Source of the DNA: an uncultured Alphaproteobacteria bacterium | Lineage (GTDB): Bacteria; Pseudomonadota; Alphaproteobacteria; Rhizobiales; Beijerinckiaceae | NCBI GenBank assembly: GCA_937988775.1 | Contig: CALKHP010000041.1 | Location: 1 to 19,559, forward strand | Reading direction: 5' to 3' | DNA: 19,559 bases | Shown here: in pieces, positions 8,559 through 14,831 of the stretch | Numbering within the stretch: position 1 is the first letter of the stretch | How the letters are laid out: each line of letters starts with the position of its first letter | The notes under the pieces: generated by a model | The model's database searches: none | Seen by the model: the letters and a program-made list of their open reading frames with translations, nothing else | What the model was told of the DNA's origin: nothing | Made by a program: the position numbers and the translations under genes

Positions 8559-9422
8559 TTACAGAACGCCGTAATAGGCGCTCTTCAGGATCTCCAGCCT
8601 GCCATCGACCATATGGTAATCGATGCCGACATCATAGAGCATATGGTCGAGCCGCTCGCGATGCCGCCTGAGAAAACCCTGGATGGCCTGCGGATAGTTG
8701 AGCCTCTCGACGAACCAGATCAACTGGTCGATGCGGATACGCGAAAAATAGACGCCGTCATTGTGCTTCTTGTTGGCGACGACGATGATGCCGCAGTCGG
8801 TCAGCTCGGGCCACAGGATGGAAGAGACGTCGAGGCCGGCCAGATCGAGATGGGCCGAGGCCGCGACCTTGCCGACAATGTCATCCCAGTCGTCATGGGC
8901 ATCGAAGAAGTAATAGAGATTGTCGAAGCGCAGGCCGGAACGCGTCAGCTGGTAGCACAGCCCCGAGGAGACCAGCGCGCTCGGATTGCCGAAATAGACG
9001 CTGATCTCCTCCATGGTGCGCCGCCCCTCGCCCAGCGCCTCGTCGAGATCGAGCGAGAACATGAAGTAGGGGCGCGCGCCCGGCAGCGCGAGCGAGGACG
9101 GCGCGAACGGCGCCAGCGCGCCGAGCACGCGCTCGATCGACACCTGCCGCGCGAGGCGCTCGTAATCGTAGAAATAAAGCTCCCAGCTATAATGCGCGCC
9201 TTTCTGCTTCACGCCCCATACGGTCTTGAACGGGCCGATCTCGGCCGTCACGGCCTGCACCATCTCGGTGAGGCGTCCGGGCGCGCCGAGCGCCTCGAAG
9301 GATTGCCGCAGCAGCGTCGAGGAGCGCAGCTTGCCACTGGTCGCAGCGACCGGCTGATACGGCCACAGGCAATAATCGAGTTGCGGATCGTCCGGCCGCG
9401 TCCAGTCGAGCAGGTCAGCCAC
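8559..9422 (-). CDS. Unrecognised 287-residue protein, distant relative of the two upstream genes
   Basis: I do not recognise the family. I chose GTG at 9422 because it forms the GTGGCTGA overlap with the preceding stop and has AAGGGCG just upstream. This gives an N-terminus (VADLLDWTRPDDP) that mirrors the neighbour's (VADLSDHTLADHP). The protein is soluble, without signal peptide or membrane segment, and rich in aromatics: YSWELYFYDY, FMFSLDLDE, EEISVYFG, LYYFFDAHDDW, GVYFSRI. These alternate with helical stretches in the same order as similar segments in the upstream paralogs, which suggests a shared fold. An alpha-beta-beta-alpha barrel of the prenyltransferase type is one possibility and is speculative. 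It sits between the duplicated genes and the radical SAM gene. Confidence 0.75.
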   Translation of the reverse strand: MADLLDWTRPDDPQLDYCLWPYQPVAATSGKLRSSTLLRQSFEALGAPGRLTEMVQAVTAEIGPFKTVWGVKQKGAHYSWELYFYDYERLARQVSIERVLGALAPFAPSSLALPGARPYFMFSLDLDEALGEGRRTMEEISVYFGNPSALVSSGLCYQLTRSGLRFDNLYYFFDAHDDWDDIVGKVAASAHLDLAGLDVSSILWPELTDCGIIVVANKKHNDGVYFSRIRIDQLIWFVERLNYPQAIQGFLRRHRERLDHMLYDVGIDYHMVDGRLEILKSAYYGVL

Positions 9423-10281
9423 GGCGCGCGCCCTTGCGTGGCACCGCACCGAAATACAGCGTGGCGAAATCCCGGCCGTTGCGCGCGATGCCGCCCGAGA
9501 GATGACCAAGTTGCAGCGGCCCGACGCGCGACAGCAATTCCTCGATCCGGCCCGGAGCGAGGCCGTAGGCGGTGCCGAGGTGCCCGAGCGTGCGCGCGGC
9601 GGCCCGGGCCGGCAAGCCGGCCGTGTAGAGGTTGATGTCGAAAGAGCGCCGTGGCGAGCCCTCCTCCTCGACCTCCATCAGGAAAACCTGCGCCGGCGGA
9701 CAATGCTCGCGCGCCGTCTCGATCAGGTCGAGCGCCGCCCGCACGGATGCAAGGTCTGCTGCATGCGGCGCAAGACCCGCGAGCCGCGAGCCGATCCCTG
9801 CCGCGCCGCGCCCGTCAGCCGGCCAGATATAGCGTGAGACCGAGGCCGAGCGCGGATCGTCGGCGCGCCATTTGACCGCGAGGTGAACGACCTCCGTCCG
9901 CTGCGGCGCATCGGGCAGGAGGCCGCGCCGCACCCGTTCGGAAAACTCCAGGTAAATCTTGTAGAGGCCGGCCGTGCCGCCCTCATAGCCGAAATGCACG
10001 ATCTCGGCTTCAGCGAGATGGCCACACAGCATCGCGATCATCGGCTCGGGCAATGCCAGTTGCCGCGCCATGCGCGAGAGCTCCGGCGCCGGGTCGGGCC
10101 CGAGCGAATCCTTGTGCACGATGGCGAGAAAGCGGTCCTCGTTGATGGCGCCGTCGCCGAGCTTGGCCGAGCGCTCGAGCCCGAACGGGAAGTCGCCTTG
10201 CTCGATCAGGGCAAGCATCGCCCTGCCCTGCGCACCGATCGGCGGGTGGTCGGCCAGCGTGTGGTCTGAGAGATCAGCCAC
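9415..10281 (-). CDS. Unrecognised protein, free-standing copy of the C-terminal domain of the upstream kinase fusion
   Basis: 288 residues, family not recognised. It is a tandem paralog of the last ~280 residues of the gene at 10274-11710. Both share long identical runs such as KLGDGAINEDRFLAIVHK and the segments YKIYLEFSERVRRGL, RRSFDIN, RIEELLSR and GPLQLGHLSGGI. Start: the GTG at 10281 overlaps the upstream stop as GTGGCTGA and has AAGGGGAAGG as ribosome site; longer readings upstream would run inside the previous gene. No membrane segments or signal peptide. Repeated aromatic strand-like segments (IYLEF, FDINLYT, FATLYFG) alternate with helices. Its role is unknown. Retention of two copies plus a divergent third suggests that the products form a hetero-complex or act on related substrates (inference). 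Confidence 0.78.
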   Translation of the reverse strand: MADLSDHTLADHPPIGAQGRAMLALIEQGDFPFGLERSAKLGDGAINEDRFLAIVHKDSLGPDPAPELSRMARQLALPEPMIAMLCGHLAEAEIVHFGYEGGTAGLYKIYLEFSERVRRGLLPDAPQRTEVVHLAVKWRADDPRSASVSRYIWPADGRGAAGIGSRLAGLAPHAADLASVRAALDLIETAREHCPPAQVFLMEVEEEGSPRRSFDINLYTAGLPARAAARTLGHLGTAYGLAPGRIEELLSRVGPLQLGHLSGGIARNGRDFATLYFGAVPRKGARRG

Positions 10282-11089
10282 GGCCCTTCCCCTTGCGCGC
10301 CGCCGCGCCGAAATACAGCGTGGCGAAATCCCGGCCGCCGCGCCCGATGCCGCCCGAGAGATGGCCGAGTTGCAGCGGGCCGATGCGCGACAGGAGTTCC
10401 TCGATCCGCGCCGGCGCGATGGCGTAAGCCGCGCCAAGCCGCGCCAGCACCGGCGCGAGCGCCCGAACCGGCAATTTGGCCGAGTAGACATTGATGTCGA
10501 AGGAGCGGCGCGGCGATTGTTCCTCATCGACCTCCACCAGGAATATCCGGTCCGGCGGGCAATGGCCCCGCGCCGCCTCGACCACCTCCAGCGCCGCGCG
10601 CACGGAGGCAAGGCCGGCGGCTTGGGGCGCAAGCCCGGCGAGCCGCGCTGCGATCGCCGCCGGACCGCGCCCGGCCGCCGGCCAGACATAGCGCGACACC
10701 GCCGCCGAGCCCGGATCGCCGGCGCGCCATTTGACGGCGAGGAAAACCACTTCCGCCCGTGCCGGCGCACCGGGCGCGAGGCCGCGCCGCACCCTTTCCG
10801 AGAACTCGAGATAAATCTTGTAGATCGCGCCAGCGCCGCCCTCGTAACCGAAACCGACGATCTCGGCTTCGGCGAGTTGCCCGCACAGCATGTGCAGCAT
10901 CGGTTCGGGCAAGCCCAGTTTACGCGTGATTTGCGCAAAGGCGGCGACCGGGTCGGCACCGAGCGAATTCTTGTGCACGATGGCGAGAAAGCGGTCCTCG
11001 TTGATGGCGCCGTCACCGAGCTTCACCGACCGTTCGAGCCCGAACGGGCAGTCGAGTTCCTCGATCGGCGCGAGCATGGCCTTGCCGAG
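9415..11089 (-). repeat. Tandem gene duplication (about 820 bp per copy) including the gene junction
   Basis: The segment 10274-11089 (C-terminal domain of the kinase fusion) and the segment 9415-10233 (the next gene) are homologous over their full length at DNA and protein level. Both end in the same context, CGTGGCTGA, which is the stop of one gene and the GTG start of the next. Both following genes start VADL, which indicates that the duplicated unit carried the junction with it. Confidence 0.85.
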
Positions 11090-11710
11090 CGGCGCGATCG
11101 GCGGGCCGTCCGGCTCCTGCGGGCCGAGGCGCCAGCCAAGGCGCCGCGACAGGGCGGACAGCGCCTCGGCCGCCACCGTCTCCGGCGGCGCGCGGCCATC
11201 GAGAACGATGTCGGCGCCGGGCCGCACCCGCTCGCGCTGGACGTCATAGGTGCCGGCGATGAAGTCGGTATAATGCGCCAGATACGCCTCGAGCCATGTC
11301 GTGAAGGCGACCGCCTCGGCGGGGTCGGTCTTGGCGCGGCCGGCGGAGGCGGCGATCTTGCGCGCCAGCGCGATGTCGGGCGGCGTGTCGATCCAGATCA
11401 GCGTGTCGATCACGGCTCCCGTGCGCCGGTGCGCGCGGCCGAACGGCGTATCGAACAACACGCAACGTGGGCGCACGGTCGTGGTGACGAGCTGATCCAG
11501 GCGCCGGACCAACGGTTCGAGCATGATTTCGTCATAGTCGGAGCCGCGCTCGATCCACTTGACGACTTGCTCGGGGGGCTGGCTGGTGACGGTCTCGTAG
11601 TCGTCATAGTGGATCGAGGGCACGCCGAGTTCGGCCTGCAACGCCGCGATCAACGAGGTCTTGCCGCTGCCCGGATGGCCTGAAACCGCGATAACGGGCA
11701 CCGGCGTCAT
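10274..11710 (-). CDS. P-loop kinase-like domain fused to an unrecognised C-terminal domain
   Basis: 478 residues. Residues 1-190 form a nucleoside/uridine-kinase-like P-loop domain with Walker A GHPGSGKTS (11-19), an YDDYE motif at 35-39 like the acceptor-binding DD of uridine kinases, a hydrophobic VLFDTP strand, and an IDTPPDIALARKI lid-like segment. Residues about 200-478 are the domain repeated as a separate protein in the next gene. The ATG at 11710 overlaps the methyltransferase stop (ATGA) and is preceded by GAGGAAG, so translation is coupled. The kinase half probably phosphorylates a small molecule or uses ATP to drive the second domain. Because the fused domain also exists alone, the two halves likely act in one pathway. 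The substrate is unknown. Confidence 0.82.
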   Translation of the reverse strand: MTPVPVIAVSGHPGSGKTSLIAALQAELGVPSIHYDDYETVTSQPPEQVVKWIERGSDYDEIMLEPLVRRLDQLVTTTVRPRCVLFDTPFGRAHRRTGAVIDTLIWIDTPPDIALARKIAASAGRAKTDPAEAVAFTTWLEAYLAHYTDFIAGTYDVQRERVRPGADIVLDGRAPPETVAAEALSALSRRLGWRLGPQEPDGPPIAPLGKAMLAPIEELDCPFGLERSVKLGDGAINEDRFLAIVHKNSLGADPVAAFAQITRKLGLPEPMLHMLCGQLAEAEIVGFGYEGGAGAIYKIYLEFSERVRRGLAPGAPARAEVVFLAVKWRAGDPGSAAVSRYVWPAAGRGPAAIAARLAGLAPQAAGLASVRAALEVVEAARGHCPPDRIFLVEVDEEQSPRRSFDINVYSAKLPVRALAPVLARLGAAYAIAPARIEELLSRIGPLQLGHLSGGIGRGGRDFATLYFGAAARKGKGRG

Positions 11711-12732
11711 GGCTTCCTCGCCGTGACCAGGCAAAAGGGCGTGTCAAGCTCGACGCGCTCGACGGAAATCCCGACGAAGCCAAGCTGCGCCAGATGTTTG
11801 ACATAGAAATCCGGAGTGCGGAAGAACGGCAGGAAAACCAGGTCGGCAACCATCGAATAAACCGGCGATGCGCCACGCAGATCGAGCGGCACGCGCTCGA
11901 AGATGATCAGGCGGCCGCCCGGCTCGAGCGCCGTGGCGGCCTTGCCGAGAAAGGCGGCGGCGTGCTCGGGCGGCCAGTCATGCAGCACCGATTTGAAGGA
12001 GATGACATCGTGGCCGGCCGGCAAGGCATCGGCACGCAAATCCCCGTCATGGAAGGTCACCCGCCCTGCCGATGCCGAGGCCGCGACATGGCGGCGCCCG
12101 AGCGCGCAAACCACCGGAAGATCGAACACCGTGGCATCCAGCCCGGCGAAGCGCGCGCAGGCCTGGCGCGCGAACTCGCCGCTGTTGCCGCCGACATCCA
12201 TGAGCCGCCGCGAACCGTCGAGATCGAGCCGGTCGAGGCAGGCGGGCGCCTCGTAGCGGGTCAGCACCGTGGTGTAATCGACCCACCGCGCCGTCGCGGC
12301 AAGGTTGTCGGGCGTCACCTCCATGCAACGGTCGTAGCGAAACAGGTCGAAGACCTTGGCGCGCGCCATGAATTCCGGCACGTCGCGCAGCAGTTCAGGG
12401 AAGAGGCCGTGAATATCCGGCGCGACCAGATTCAGGAACCACAGCCGCGCCTCGAGCAGATCGCGATAGGCCAACGCCGCGCGGAACGCCGGCGACAGGC
12501 GCACGGTGTCGCCGGCACGGATGACGTCGTTGCCGGCGAGAAGCTGCATGAACAGACCGGATGTCGCCTCCGGCATGCCGGTCATGGCGAGGCATTCGCT
12601 ACGCGCCACCGCTCCCTCCCCGGCGAGGCGATCGACCAGCCCGAGCGAGAAGGCGAGCGCCAGCGCACGCGCTTCGAGTTCGGTCTCGAGGAAGCGATCG
12701 ACGCTCCTGATCGGGTCGGCACGGCTGGCCAA
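11707..12732 (-). CDS. SAM-dependent O-methyltransferase (COMT/acetylserotonin type)
   Basis: 341 residues, normal for the Methyltransf_2 family (Pfam PF00891). The N-terminal part is helical (dimerisation, winged-helix-like: ALAFSLGLVDRLAGEGAVARSE). The SAM fold follows: DVGGNSGE (179-186, motif I), FDLP (203-206), GDLR (230-233), and FKSVLHDWP (246-254), whose His-Asp-Trp holds the usual catalytic His. The PGGRLIIFE strand completes the fold. The best start is TTG at 12732 with AGAAGGGAT about 8 nt upstream; no ATG occurs before residue 50. It is the first gene of the minus-strand operon and overlaps the next gene by 4 nt. It should methylate a hydroxyl on a small or aromatic acceptor; a protein-bound acceptor cannot be excluded. 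Confidence 0.85.
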   Translation of the reverse strand: MASRADPIRSVDRFLETELEARALALAFSLGLVDRLAGEGAVARSECLAMTGMPEATSGLFMQLLAGNDVIRAGDTVRLSPAFRAALAYRDLLEARLWFLNLVAPDIHGLFPELLRDVPEFMARAKVFDLFRYDRCMEVTPDNLAATARWVDYTTVLTRYEAPACLDRLDLDGSRRLMDVGGNSGEFARQACARFAGLDATVFDLPVVCALGRRHVAASASAGRVTFHDGDLRADALPAGHDVISFKSVLHDWPPEHAAAFLGKAATALEPGGRLIIFERVPLDLRGASPVYSMVADLVFLPFFRTPDFYVKHLAQLGFVGISVERVELDTPFCLVTARKP

Positions 12733-12861
12733 GGCGATATCCCTTCTCGACCTGTATGGCCTTGGCGAGGGAGAAACCGCAAGGCGGGGCGCGCCATCGT
12801 TGCGGAATAGTCACAGTGAAATTCCGCTGCCGTCCCGCATCGGCCAAGAGCCGGATTCTTT

Positions 12862-12890
12862 TTGACACCCCCCTCCTGACGGTGTGTTAG
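12862..12890 (+). promoter_or_regulatory. Sigma-70-type promoter of the outer membrane protein gene
   Basis: A perfect -35 box TTGACA (12862-12867) is followed after exactly 17 nt by TGTTAG (12885-12890), a 3-of-6 match to the -10 box. Transcription would start near 12897, about 26 nt before the ATG at 12923. Confidence 0.6.
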
Positions 12891-12903
12891 TGCCAAATTG
12901 GCA
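12891..12903. promoter_or_regulatory. Palindrome TGCCAA-A-TTGGCA at the predicted transcription start, candidate operator
   Basis: Two perfect 6-bp arms around a single central base lie directly after the -10 box, and the centre falls on the predicted +1. That is a classic repressor position. The 190-bp gap is shared by the divergent methyltransferase operon, so the site could affect both directions. The regulator is unknown. Confidence 0.45.
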
Positions 12904-12910
12904 TGGGCAG

Positions 12911-12917
12911 GGGGAAG
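12911..12917 (+). promoter_or_regulatory. Ribosome binding site deciding the start of the outer membrane protein
   Basis: GGGGAAG ends 5 nt before the ATG at 12923. It supports this start over the longer TTG reading frame at 12884, which would begin upstream of the predicted transcription start and spoil the signal peptide. Confidence 0.6.
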
Positions 12918-12922
12918 ATTCG

Positions 12923-14215
12923 ATGATCCGCACGGTATTGCGCGCTTCGGTGGCAGGCCTCGCGTTGCTCCTGGCCCATCCCGCCGCGCAGGCCGCCGAT
13001 CTGGCAGCGCCGTCTCCCGCCGCGCCCGTGCCGGCGCTCGGCCCATCCTGGACCGGCTTCCATCTCGGCGTCCATGGCGGCGGCGTGTTCGACAAGATGG
13101 GCTACTACGACACCGCCCATACCTTCCAGTTCGGCGCCACCGACTTCGCCTTCGGCATCCATGGCGGCTTCGACTATCAACTCGGCAGCCGCTTCGTCGT
13201 CGGCGCCGAGGCCGCCTATGACTGGCACGATGTCGACTACAAGCCTTTCGCGGCCGGCGGCCTGGGCACCCTGATCAAATCGCAGCTCGACTGGTCAGTC
13301 TCCGGACGGGTCGGCTACCTGGTCACGCCCGAGACGCTGATCTATGGCCGGCTGAGCTATGCCAACATCAAGGTCCAGACCGAGGAAGGTTTCACCGGCT
13401 TCGCCAAGAAGGCGATGGGCGCCTGGGGCATCGGCATCGGCGCCGAGACCTTCCTGTACGGCAACTGGACCGGCAGGGTCGAGGCCAACTACTATCAAAC
13501 CAGCGACAAGTTCACGAACAGCGACGATGAGGTCGCCAAGCCACGTTATTTCACGATCATGGCGGGCCTGTCCTATCGCTTCAATCCGATGGGCGATGCG
13601 CGCCGCCCCGTGGCGCCGGCACCGAACATCAACTGGAACGGCTTCTATGCCGGCGTCGACGGTTCGTATAATTTCGGCAACATGCATCTCGACGTCGACG
13701 TGCCCGGCCAGACCGTCGGCCCCTATGCGGCGCAGTCCTTCGGCGCCGGCGCCTTCGTCGGCTATAATTTCGTGTTTGCCTCGTCCTATCTGCTCGGTGT
13801 CGAGGCCGGCGGCAGCTATCTGAACGCCAAGTTCCAGGATCCGCTCCAGAACGCGCTCATTCCGGGCGGCCCGACGCAGTTCGGGACGATCAAGGGCATG
13901 TATTCGGCGACCGTCCGCGCCGGCTACCTCGTCACGCCCGCGACGCTGCTTTATCTCAAGGGCGGCTTTGCCGGGCTGGTGACGGAAGCCAAGGCCGATT
14001 TCTTCGCGCTCGGCGGCGGCGAGACCAAGACGCTCGCCAGCTATCAGCTCGGCGCCGGCATCGAAACGGCGCTGAGCGACCACATCACGCTGCGCGTCGA
14101 GGGGCTCTATACCAAGGCGACCGATTCCATCACCGTCATCAACAGCCAGCCGGCGCAGAATACCCTGAAGCCGTCGCTGCTGAGCGCGCGGATCGGCCTC
14201 GCCTATCATTTCTAG
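12923..14215 (+). CDS. Outer membrane protein with two tandem Omp25/31-type beta-barrel domains
   Basis: 430 residues. There is a clear Sec signal peptide (MIRTVLRASVAGLALLLAHPAAQA, shown here only by its ends MIRT and AQA), with cleavage predicted after residue 24. A short Pro/Ala linker leads to barrel 1, starting W43-T-GF. Barrel 2 starts at W238-N-GFYAG and ends in the C-terminal Phe (IGLAYHF) used for outer-membrane insertion. Each half has the Gly/aromatic alternating strands and a GYLVTP motif (VGYLVTPETLIYG, AGYLVTPATLLYL) typical of OMP_b-brl proteins (Pfam PF13505). Most family members are a single barrel of about 200-280 residues, so this looks like an internal duplication. It could be a plain structural porin-like protein, or the outer-membrane partner of the nearby export genes (inference). 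Confidence 0.9.
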   Translation: MIRTVLRASVAGLALLLAHPAAQAADLAAPSPAAPVPALGPSWTGFHLGVHGGGVFDKMGYYDTAHTFQFGATDFAFGIHGGFDYQLGSRFVVGAEAAYDWHDVDYKPFAAGGLGTLIKSQLDWSVSGRVGYLVTPETLIYGRLSYANIKVQTEEGFTGFAKKAMGAWGIGIGAETFLYGNWTGRVEANYYQTSDKFTNSDDEVAKPRYFTIMAGLSYRFNPMGDARRPVAPAPNINWNGFYAGVDGSYNFGNMHLDVDVPGQTVGPYAAQSFGAGAFVGYNFVFASSYLLGVEAGGSYLNAKFQDPLQNALIPGGPTQFGTIKGMYSATVRAGYLVTPATLLYLKGGFAGLVTEAKADFFALGGGETKTLASYQLGAGIETALSDHITLRVEGLYTKATDSITVINSQPAQNTLKPSLLSARIGLAYHF

Positions 14216-14319
14216 AGCAGGTTCGTCTGTTGCGAACTTGCTCCGCGTTAAAATTGTCGAGCAAATTCATCGAATTATATGGAGTCAAATGAATCCATAT
14301 AATTCGATTTTGCTCTAGC
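14211..14319. repeat. Palindromic intergenic element with two hairpins overlapping the omp stop codon
   Basis: The ends CTAGAGCA (14212-14219) and TGCTCTAG (14311-14318) are perfect 8-bp inverted repeats. Inside lie hairpin 1 (14216-14225 with 14233-14242, 10 bp with one G-U, loop of 7) and hairpin 2 (14269-14283 with 14294-14308, a perfect 15-bp stem ATCGAATTATATGGA, loop of 10). An outer arm GAGCAAA/TTTGCTC extends hairpin 2. The element is AT-rich against its surroundings and looks like a dispersed RPE/REP-type repeat. It may also act as the 3' end signal of the omp transcript, although it lacks a clean U-run. Confidence 0.75.
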
Positions 14320-14515
14320 GGGAACCTCCGCGCCCGGACGGGATGCGCTTGCAGGCCCGGAAGGTCGCGAGGCGGCTTGCGGCGTGGTTGCGTTTGAACG
14401 ACAGTCGGCCCGGCATGCTGTTGCGGCATGGTGCCATCCTCCATCCCGAAAGCGAGGATGCGGTTCATCAACTGCCGTGGCAGCCGAGGCATAACGATCA
14501 GGGCGGGGGTGAGAC
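14320..14515. other. Intergenic region before the export operon; no gene recognised
   Basis: 196 bp between the palindromic element and the DUF3467 gene. It contains a 7-bp inverted repeat CATCCTC/GAGGATG (14435-14441 and 14454-14460) and the GGGGGTGAG ribosome site of the next gene. Short open frames here show no conserved look. The promoter of the plus-strand operon should lie here, but no convincing -35/-10 pair was seen. Confidence 0.5.
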
Positions 14516-14821
14516 ATGGCCGATACAGCGCAGCCGGCACGGGCCAATAATGCCGACGAACCACGCAAGGGCGTCGAGTGGCTCGAGCAGGACATGGCGA
14601 CGCATTTCGCCAATGTCGTCAACGTTCAGGGCACGCGCGAGCAGGTCGATCTGTTCTTCGGCACCAACCGGACCTGGAACGTCGAGGAAGGCGGATCGGT
14701 CTCGGTGGAATTGTCCAACCGCATCATCCTGACGCCGCTGGCGGCGAAGCGGCTGTGGACGGTGCTTGGCGGCGTGTTGCGCGAGCACGAATCCCGCTAC
14801 GGAGCGCTCAACGTCGAATAA
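14516..14821 (+). CDS. Small DUF3467 family protein
   Basis: 101 residues. The core (FANVVNVQGTREQVDLFFGTNRTW ... SVELSNRIILTPLAAKRLWTVL, quoted in parts) matches the DUF3467 pattern (Pfam PF11950): a beta-strand with an N-x-x-x-V start, a central 'FG' turn, and the R-I-x-LTP-x-x-AK-x-L block followed by a helix. The N-terminus is disordered. The ATG at 14516 has GGGGGTGA upstream. No membrane segment or signal, so it is cytosolic. The function of the family is unknown. Here it is the first gene of an operon with two HlyD-like membrane proteins and a SecA, so it may be a small chaperone or adaptor of that machinery (inference). Confidence 0.82.
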   Translation: MADTAQPARANNADEPRKGVEWLEQDMATHFANVVNVQGTREQVDLFFGTNRTWNVEEGGSVSVELSNRIILTPLAAKRLWTVLGGVLREHESRYGALNVE

Positions 14822-14831
14822 CCGGGCAAAG

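Noticed and set aside
10070..11683. Plus-strand open frame of 537 codons opposite the kinase fusion and its copy
   Set aside because: The minus strand shows Walker A, conserved duplication and coupled starts; the plus-strand product is Arg-rich and has no such features.
12733..12861. Promoter for the divergent methyltransferase operon
   Set aside because: Only weak matches such as TTGCGG with CATACA were found on the minus strand; not enough to report a site.
14435..14460. 7-bp inverted repeat CATCCTC/GAGGATG
   Set aside because: Short arms, 12-nt loop and no U-run; expected by chance at this length, so not called as terminator or operator.
14343..14732. Possible small gene upstream of and overlapping the DUF3467 gene
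   Set aside because: It overlaps a recognised gene in another frame, has no good ribosome site, and its product shows no conserved pattern.
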